A DNA stretch of 64,000 nt from JBBRBB01 sp963830175 (GTDB taxonomy: Bacteria > Bacteroidota > Bacteroidia > Chitinophagales > Chitinophagaceae): assembly GCA_963830175.1 (NCBI GenBank), contig CAWHKV010000006.1, positions 124,001 through 188,000 of the forward strand, written 5' to 3'. The number at the start of each line of letters is the position of its first letter. The stretch's first letter is position 1. A model generated the notes under the pieces. It was not told the DNA's origin, did no database searches, and worked only from the letters and a program-made list of their open reading frames with translations. Positions 57,067 to 64,000 of the stretch are shown here, in pieces. A program made the position numbers and the translations under genes.

Positions 57067-59910
57067 ATGGGTAAAACAAGTACGGCTAAGCGAACGTCAA
57101 AGGCAAAGCCAGCAAAGGTTTCAGGAGATACAGATGCTATATTTATTAAGGGTGCCAGGGTTCATAATTTAAAAGATGTTACTGTTTCTTTTCCGCGCAA
57201 TAAATTCATTGTAGTAACTGGGGTCTCTGGCAGTGGCAAATCATCCCTTACCATAAATACGCTTTTTGCTGAAGGTCAGCGCAGGTATGCTGAAAGCCTG
57301 AGCGCCTATGTTCGGCAGTTCATGAGCCGAATGGTTAAGCCCGATGTAGACTACATTAAAGGTCTTTGCCCGGCCATTGCCATAGAGCAAAAAGTTATTA
57401 CACGCACGCCCCGCAGTACTGTGGGCAGTATGACTGAAATTTACGATTACCTGAGGTTGTTGTTTGCAAGAACAGGAAAAACCATATCACCGATTAGCGG
57501 AAGAGAAGTAAAGAAAGATGATGTTACCGATGTTGTTAAAGCCGTACAGCAGCAGGCTAAGGGAACCAAAGTTGTTATACTTGCCCTGTTTAAGCAACAC
57601 GCAAACCGGGAAATTCGGGAAGAGTTAAATGTATTGCTTCAAAAAGGTTTTTCACGTTTATATATACGCCACCCCGATAAAAATGCCGGGGAAATTTTTG
57701 ATATTGAAGACCTGGCAAATTCAGGGAATGATGAACTGGCAAAAACAATTCATCCATCGCACACCTATATCTTAATTGACAGGATTATTGTAAAAAATTT
57801 TGATGAAGATGACCTTCACCGGCTGGCAGATTCCATAAACACGGCTTTTTATGAAGGCGAGAGTGATATGTATCTTGAAATGAATGGTGCAGAACTTTTG
57901 CACTTCAGCAACCGGTTTGAGTTAGATGGAATTGTATTTGAAGAACCCACATCCAACCTTTTCTCCTTTAATAACCCTTTTGGTGCCTGCCCAACCTGCG
58001 AGGGTTTCAGTCTCGTACTGGGTATAGATCCAGACCTGGTAATTCCAGATAAGAGGCTAAGTGTTTATGAAGGCGCTGTTGCACCCTGGAAAGGTGAAAA
58101 GTTGGGTTTATGGAAAGAACAATTTATCAGGCATGCTAGATCAATAGATTTTCCCGTGCACAAACCGGTGGCAGATTTGCTTCCCTACCAGTTAGACCAG
58201 TTATGGAAGGGATCTGGACGGGCGCTTGGCATAAACGATTTTTTTAAAGAAGTAGAACAAAACTTATATAAAGTGCAATACCGGGTGCTATTAAGCAGGT
58301 ATCGCGGAAAAACCCTTTGCCCCGATTGTAATGGATTTAGGCTTAGGAAAGAAGCCTTATATGTGCAGGTGCAAAACAAGCACATCGGTGAACTTTGCGA
58401 AATGCCCATAAAGGATCTGCTACTGTGGTTCGAACATTTAAATTTATCTGAGAATGACCAGTTTATAAGCAAACGTATTTTACTCGAATTAAATCAGCGC
58501 CTGCAAACTTTGCATCATGTTGGGCTCGGTTATTTAACGCTTAACCGGTTGGCCAATTCGCTAAGTGGTGGCGAAAGCCAGCGTATTCAATTAACCCGCA
58601 GCCTTGGCAGCAACCTCACCAATTCATTATATATTCTCGATGAACCCTCCATAGGTTTACATTCCCGGGATACGGAAAACCTGATCATTGTTCTCAAACA
58701 ATTAAGGGATGCCGGCAATACAGTGGTGGTTGTAGAGCATGACGAAATGATGATGCGTGAAGCCGACCATATTATTGATATGGGTCCCCTGGCATCCCAC
58801 CTCGGGGGTGAAGTGGTTGCTCAGGGTGATTATGAAGAGATTATTGCCAACCCCGATAGCCTTACAGGAAAATACTTGAGTGGCGCACTTCAAATAGCCG
58901 TTCCTGCAACAACAAGAAAGTTTAAAAGAAGCATTAAGGTTGAAGGGGCCCGACAGAATAACTTAAAAGACATAGACGTAGAATTTCCATTAAATGTGCT
59001 ATGCGTGGTAAGTGGTGTAAGTGGCAGCGGAAAAACAACGCTCGTTAAACAGATACTATACCCTGCCTTGCGCAAAGCCAAAGGAGAGTTTGGTGACAAG
59101 GCCGGATTTCACCGGGCTTTGTCAGGCGATATTGACATGATTGACCAGGTAGAAATGGTTGACCAGAACCCCATTGGTAAGTCCAGCAGAAGCAACCCGG
59201 TGACCTATATTAAAGCATACGACCAGATAAGAGACCTCTTTTCTAACATGCCTGTATCAAAAATGCGGGGTTTCCAGGCTAAACACTTTTCATTTAATGT
59301 AGATGGGGGCCGCTGTGATGCCTGCAAGGGTGAAGGAGAGCAATTGGTTGAAATGCAATTTCTTGCAGATATAAAACTTACCTGCGAGGTGTGCGGTGGA
59401 AAAAAGTTTAAGGAAGAGGTACTCGAAGTACAGTACAAAAACAAAAATATTTATGATGTTTTAGAGATGAGCGTAGATGATGCCATTTCCTTTTTCAAAG
59501 AAGAAAAAGCATTGGCAAAAGCGCTTCTACCCCTGCAGGATGTTGGTTTAGGCTATATTAAGCTGGGTCAAAGCAGCGACACCCTTAGTGGTGGCGAGGC
59601 GCAACGGGTTAAGCTTGCATCCTTCCTCGGAAAAAGCAAGGCAAGCCAGAAAATGTTTTTCATTTTTGATGAACCCACGACTGGTTTGCACTTTCATGAT
59701 ATACAAAAATTGCTTGCATCTTTCAATGCACTTATTCAGCAGGGGCACTCTATATTGGTAATAGAACATAATACAGACGTGATTAAAAGTGCAGACTGGG
59801 TAATTGACCTCGGACCTGAGGCCGGAGATGCAGGCGGCTACCTGGTTTTTGCGGGTACACCAGATGACCTTAGGGGAACAGCCGAAAGCCACACCGCAGG
59901 ATTTATTTAA
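57067..59910 (+). CDS. uvrA: Excinuclease ABC subunit UvrA
   Basis: The 947-residue ABC-type ATPase recognises damaged DNA in nucleotide excision repair with UvrB. Two ATPase modules have Walker A GVSGSGKSSL (52-61) and GVSGSGKTTL (about 649-658), each followed by LSGGESQRIQL and LSGGEAQRVKL signatures. Zinc modules are present (FGACPTCEGF, LCPDCNGFRLR, CDACKGEGEQLVEMQF and LTCEVCGG). The ATG at 57067 gives a lysine-rich tail before the first domain. It is divergent from the sigma factor gene. Confidence 0.97.
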   Translation: MGKTSTAKRTSKAKPAKVSGDTDAIFIKGARVHNLKDVTVSFPRNKFIVVTGVSGSGKSSLTINTLFAEGQRRYAESLSAYVRQFMSRMVKPDVDYIKGLCPAIAIEQKVITRTPRSTVGSMTEIYDYLRLLFARTGKTISPISGREVKKDDVTDVVKAVQQQAKGTKVVILALFKQHANREIREELNVLLQKGFSRLYIRHPDKNAGEIFDIEDLANSGNDELAKTIHPSHTYILIDRIIVKNFDEDDLHRLADSINTAFYEGESDMYLEMNGAELLHFSNRFELDGIVFEEPTSNLFSFNNPFGACPTCEGFSLVLGIDPDLVIPDKRLSVYEGAVAPWKGEKLGLWKEQFIRHARSIDFPVHKPVADLLPYQLDQLWKGSGRALGINDFFKEVEQNLYKVQYRVLLSRYRGKTLCPDCNGFRLRKEALYVQVQNKHIGELCEMPIKDLLLWFEHLNLSENDQFISKRILLELNQRLQTLHHVGLGYLTLNRLANSLSGGESQRIQLTRSLGSNLTNSLYILDEPSIGLHSRDTENLIIVLKQLRDAGNTVVVVEHDEMMMREADHIIDMGPLASHLGGEVVAQGDYEEIIANPDSLTGKYLSGALQIAVPATTRKFKRSIKVEGARQNNLKDIDVEFPLNVLCVVSGVSGSGKTTLVKQILYPALRKAKGEFGDKAGFHRALSGDIDMIDQVEMVDQNPIGKSSRSNPVTYIKAYDQIRDLFSNMPVSKMRGFQAKHFSFNVDGGRCDACKGEGEQLVEMQFLADIKLTCEVCGGKKFKEEVLEVQYKNKNIYDVLEMSVDDAISFFKEEKALAKALLPLQDVGLGYIKLGQSSDTLSGGEAQRVKLASFLGKSKASQKMFFIFDEPTTGLHFHDIQKLLASFNALIQQGHSILVIEHNTDVIKSADWVIDLGPEAGDAGGYLVFAGTPDDLRGTAESHTAGFI

Positions 59911-60083
59911 TTAGCTGAAATCAGGTTAAAAAATGTACACAAAGGGGTAAAAAATAATTTGGTTATTATAATCTGCAAATCCCTTTTATTTGTATTTTCA
60001 TTTCTGAATTAATTTTATATATTTTTACTCCCACACTCTTCCCCAAACTCCCTTTTTGATTTAATATAATCCGTTGCCTTTTT

Positions 60084-63000
60084 ATGTTAAGAAATATACC
60101 CGGAATCAAGAGTGTTCTCCCTGTGCTGTTGTTTGCTGTATTGGGTGTAACTGCACCCTTAAAGTCAGATGCCCAGCCCAACTATTTACACAGCAATATT
60201 AAACGAACCATGCATTTCAGTATTATGCATTAAACGACCTTGGAGCCTTTAAACAGGTACGATTACAGGCATCAGGTTCCTTTTTTCCGGAGTGGGCTTT
60301 TTTGGTAAATAACAATTATGGAATATGCCCCGAGCCCGGTTGTGCAATATGGAGACATTACAATACCCAACGCGGTAACAATATCACCTTTAACAACTTT
60401 ATTGCCCCAACCAGGCAGGTGCAGGGTATGGGCGCTTTATAATAAAAATGATTGGAATGCCGATTTCAAGGAGGCACTTCCTATCTTAACGCAGGTAACA
60501 AATGGCAGGTATTATACTTTTAATATTACCAAATGGGCACAGAGGGATGATAGCCTGGAGGTGCTGGAAACCACTTACAACCCGGTTTCTATTATAAATG
60601 TTTCGAGGGTGCCAGTAACACCAAACAACAATATGGCTGTTACAATTAAGGCAACCTTATCGGCTTCGCTCAGCGCATCAGAATACGTGTATGTAAGGTA
60701 TTCCACCTAATTCTTCATTCACAACATCGACCCTTGTCGCCTTATCTGTTTCAGGGACAACATGGGAACAGCGCAAATACCTGCGCAGGCTACGGGCACT
60801 AATGTACTATTATTATATTTTCAGCAGTCCAAAAACTGCCGCTCAACTGGCAACAGATGTATCTGCCTTCGGACAGCCCGGTTATGATTTGGCCACCCTA
60901 AATCTCAACAATAATAATAAAGCAAACTACTCTTATGTGGTGGCTGCAAACCCTGTAATAGTAAATGCAACAGGTGGATTATCTACCGATACGTATGCAA
61001 ATCTGAAGGGCGCCTTTGACGCAATTAATGCAGGCTTACACACAGGCACCATCACTATAAATATTGTAGCGAACACTACCGAAACAGCAACTGCCAGTTT
61101 AAATGCAAGTGGCGTTGGGGCTGCTTCCTTTGCCACATTATCAATAACCCCAACGGGCAATGTAACCGTATCAGGGAGCATTGCAATAAATTCATTGGTT
61201 ACCTTGGATGGTGCAGATAATGTTACTATAGATGGGTTAAATACCGGTGGAAATTATTTGACATTTTCTAACACATCTACCGGAAGTGGAAATACGGCTA
61301 CCATTAAATTGCAGGCAGATGCCATTAATAATATCATTAGAAACTGTGCTATTTTGGGAAGCTCTACTATAGATGCAGGCTCAGCCGGTGGCAATCTTTG
61401 GTTTGCAACGGGTACAGTAACAGGGAACGATAATAATACGGTATCAAACTGTGATATCGGACCGGCAGGCAGCAATCTGCCTGCTACAGGTATTTATTTT
61501 TCTGGTACCTCTTCTTCCATTGAAAACAATTTAATTACAGTTTCCAACTGTAACATTTACGACATCTTTGGTTCTTTATACAACAGTGCCGGTGTGTATA
61601 TTGGAACAGGAAGCTCTGATATCACATTATCTAATAATAAATTTTACCAGACCTCCGCTAAAACCTACGGCACTACCAATAAACAATTAAGTGCCATCTG
61701 GATAAACAATACCACGGGAAAGTACACGGTTACGGGTAATACCATAGGTTATGCCTCTGCTTCGGCAATCGGCAAATATGTAGTGAATGGTTCTAGCAGT
61801 TGTAAATTCATTCCTATTTCTTTATTAGTATCTAATACAGCAATTAGTACAATTCAAAACAACGTGATAGCCGCCATAGATTACAATTATACCGGTACCG
61901 TGGCCGTAACCTCTGGATCTGCATTATTTTCTGCGATCTATGCAAGTGATGGGTATTTAAATGTAACTGGCAACACCATTGGTTCTACATCCGGAACTAA
62001 TTCTATAAATATTACAACCTTAAATATTGGGGGAAATCTTGTGAGAGGCATAGGCATAGTTTCAACGGCTGCCAAAGGGCTTACAAATATTATACAGACC
62101 AATACTATAAGCAGTTTTACCATTACAAGTGCCACCGCCGCTTATGGCAACAGTATGTATGCGGTGTATTTAGCAGGGGCAGGGGATTTTAGTGCCACCA
62201 ATAATACCATAGGCAACAGTACTCCATTTTCGCTTACTGCCGGAACCTCAGGAACTACAACCGGGTTCACTGAAATTATGGGGTTTTTTAGCCAGGCAAC
62301 AGGCGCCGTTACCATAAGTACGAATACCCTTCAAAATGCTGCATCGTATGGCAATAACTCGAATTCACTTTTCTACGGAATAAATAATACGGGGGCTGCT
62401 ACTACCTTAAATATTAATTCCAATATTTTCACCAGTAATACTTTAGCCGGTCCCGGCTCGGGTGCAACCACCATTCATTTCTCGAATATTTTGAATCAGG
62501 GGTCTGTTACAAGTGCTATTAACATTAATAGCAACATTGTAAATTCTCCTCAAATAACTGCCACCACTTTCAATGGCGGATTTGCATACGTTTTTATTTC
62601 AGCAGCTGCCGCTACGTGTACGAGTACGATAAGCAACAACACTTTTTCGAGTGTAAATTTTTCGGGTTCAACGGGCAGTACAGGAAATTTTTATGGCATT
62701 TATCAGGGAGGTGCATCTGTTTCCGCGATCAATGGAAATATCACAGGAAACAATTTTAATAACATCAGCTTAAAATGTTCAGGAAGTATTTTTATTATTT
62801 ATAACCATTACAAAGTGCCGTCTTCACCAGCAGGTACAAAAGTTATTCAAAATAATATTATTACCACAGGTTTTACACGCTCAGTTGCCAGTAGCAGTAC
62901 AGGGTTATTTTATATTTATTATGATGATGAGCTTTCAGGCTCTAATGCGACAGAAACTTTTTCCGGGAATAACTTTTCAAATATTAATAACAATGCTGCC

Positions 63001-64000
63001 TCTACCGGGACCTTCAACGGTATTTTTTTCAGGGATGGCTCTGCAAGTCCTTATCCTATAAAATTTGTTTATAACAATACCACAAGTAATATTACCACCG
63101 GGGCAAGCAGCTCTGCTTCATCAATATTTGTTTTAAACTGGACGGGTGCTAACTCCGCATTTTATAATAACACAATAAGTAATATAAATGCAGCAAACAT
63201 ATTATATGTTTTATATTCTGGTTCATCAACAACGAGTTTGGATGTTTATAACAACACCATTCAAACCGTAAATTCAACAGCGGGTAATTTGCATGCAATT
63301 AATTCAGCAGGGGGTACTTTATTAAATTTTTATAATAACAATATTTATAATTTAACCTCAGTTGGATCGGAACTTTTCGGTTTGTACTTTACAGGTGGAT
63401 CATCAGTAAATATTTACAAGAACAAAATTTACGATTTTACTTTAAATAATGCGGTATCTTCTTCCTTTGTGGATGGCATTAATATAAACGGTGGCATTAC
63501 TTTTAATTTTTTCAATAACCTTATCGGTAATTTATATGCCCCAGTTGCCACCGGCACCAATGCGGTTGGTGGTATATATATACAAAGCTCATCTGTTACA
63601 ATTAATGCTTACTATAATACTATATATTTAAACGCAACCAGTTCGGGAGTGAATTTCGGTTCAACAGCTTTTCAATGCCCTTCTACCGCAACTTTAACTT
63701 TGCGAAATAATATTATAGTGAACAAATCGACGGCTAACGGAACTGGATTTACTGTAGCCTACAGAAGAACAAACACCACTCTTACCACATATACTTCATC
63801 ATCTAACAATAACATTTTTTACTCCGGTGTGCCGGGTGCAAAAAACCTGATATTTTACGATGCCACCAACGCCGACCAATTTTTATATACATACCAGGCA
63901 AGGGTGTATGGCAGGGATAATAATTCTTCCACAGAAGATGTTCCTTTTATATCAACTGTAGGCAGCAACGCAAACTTTTTACACATTAGCGCAAGTTCTC
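60084..64000 (+). CDS. Giant repetitive beta-helix surface protein, 5' frame breaks, 3' partial
   Basis: The ATG at 60084 gives a signal peptide (LPVLLFAVLGVTAPLKSDAQ) but its frame stops at 60231. Coherent protein continues in other frames: NDLGAFKQVRLQASG to about 60437, ALYNKNDWNADF to 60707, SSFTTSTLVALSVSG to about 60765, AQIPAQATGTNV to about 60820, then one frame that is open to the window end. That last frame (about 1050 residues) is rich in Asn, Thr, Ser and Gly, with many NNT, NTI and YNN units as in right-handed beta-helix (Pbl/NosD-like) T9SS proteins. It is probably a cell-surface protein or adhesin; the C-terminus and its sorting domain lie beyond the window. Whether the indels are real decay or assembly errors is unresolved. 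Confidence 0.75.

Noticed and set aside
60084..60233. A separate 49-residue gene at the start of the beta-helix region
   Set aside because: It is just the signal peptide and first residues of the larger protein, cut by a frame break.
60933..62135. Antisense frames within the beta-helix gene
   Set aside because: They are shadows of Asn/Thr-rich codons on the opposite strand and have no features of protein families.
61200..63960. Short repeated AAT/ACC-rich units that could suggest a CRISPR array or minisatellite
   Set aside because: They are imperfect and codon-phased (NNT, NTI) in one long open frame, as expected for beta-helix protein, with no identical repeats or spacers.

Overview
The window looks like chromosome of a Bacteroidota bacterium, most likely a Chitinophagaceae relative (inference). 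The reasons are an AT-rich composition, TAnnTTTG-type promoter cores, lipoproteins and secreted proteins typical of the phylum, type IX secretion (T9SS) sorting domains on at least two proteins, a bacillithiol gene (bshB1), a TonB-dependent receptor with a carboxypeptidase-regulatory-like N-terminal domain, and families such as DUF4294, DUF4199 and DUF2807. I see no insertion sequence, prophage, CRISPR array or rRNA. Most genes are housekeeping or envelope functions in short operons.

Layout. 1-8.1 kb is mostly minus strand: a large metallophosphoesterase with a kinase-like signature (3' end off the window), translationally coupled to an SdiA-regulated-type propeller lipoprotein, then a fatty acid desaturase, two small unknown genes and a GH63-like glucosidase. 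8.2-13.8 kb is plus strand: DUF4294 protein, bshB1, smc and a TPR protein. 13.8-20.4 kb carries sugar and redox genes: Tat-exported TIM-barrel isomerase, ApbE, a SUMF1-fold protein without catalytic cysteines, a Gfo/Idh/MocA oxidoreductase, a cysteine synthase-like enzyme and a GH140-like hydrolase. 20.5-28.6 kb is minus strand: methyltransferase, lipoprotein, T9SS propeller protein, small membrane protein, TPR lipoprotein, and an era-lipoprotein-der cluster. Then follow an initiator tRNA-fMet with promoter and terminator, a DUF2807 protein, and a TPP riboswitch controlling a TonB-dependent receptor, which is therefore probably a thiamin transporter.

32.3-46.7 kb holds a frameshifted T9SS sulfatase, a SET-domain protein, MgtE, an FAD oxidoreductase, tRNA-Pro(GGG), a dihydroorotase-like protein lacking the HxH metal motif, DUF4199, two glycosyltransferases, an esterase, an ATP-grasp/carboxylate-amine ligase pair and several small proteins. 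46.7-64 kb holds a frameshifted DsbD with a second DsbD N-domain lipoprotein, purQ, membrane and secreted unknowns, Kup with a broken 5' end, a second sulfatase, an ECF sigma factor, uvrA, and the start of a giant repetitive beta-helix surface protein whose first 0.75 kb is broken by several indels.

The most striking pattern is a series of genes (sulfatase, dsbD, kup, beta-helix protein) that are intact except for single-base frame breaks. Sequencing or assembly error is the simplest reading. Two breaks, however, fall exactly on sequences resembling known recoding sites (C_CCA_AAA and AGG_AGG). The best candidates for new biology are the phosphoesterase/kinase-like outer-membrane protein at 1-2801 and the ATP-grasp/GCS2 pair at 42730-44843.
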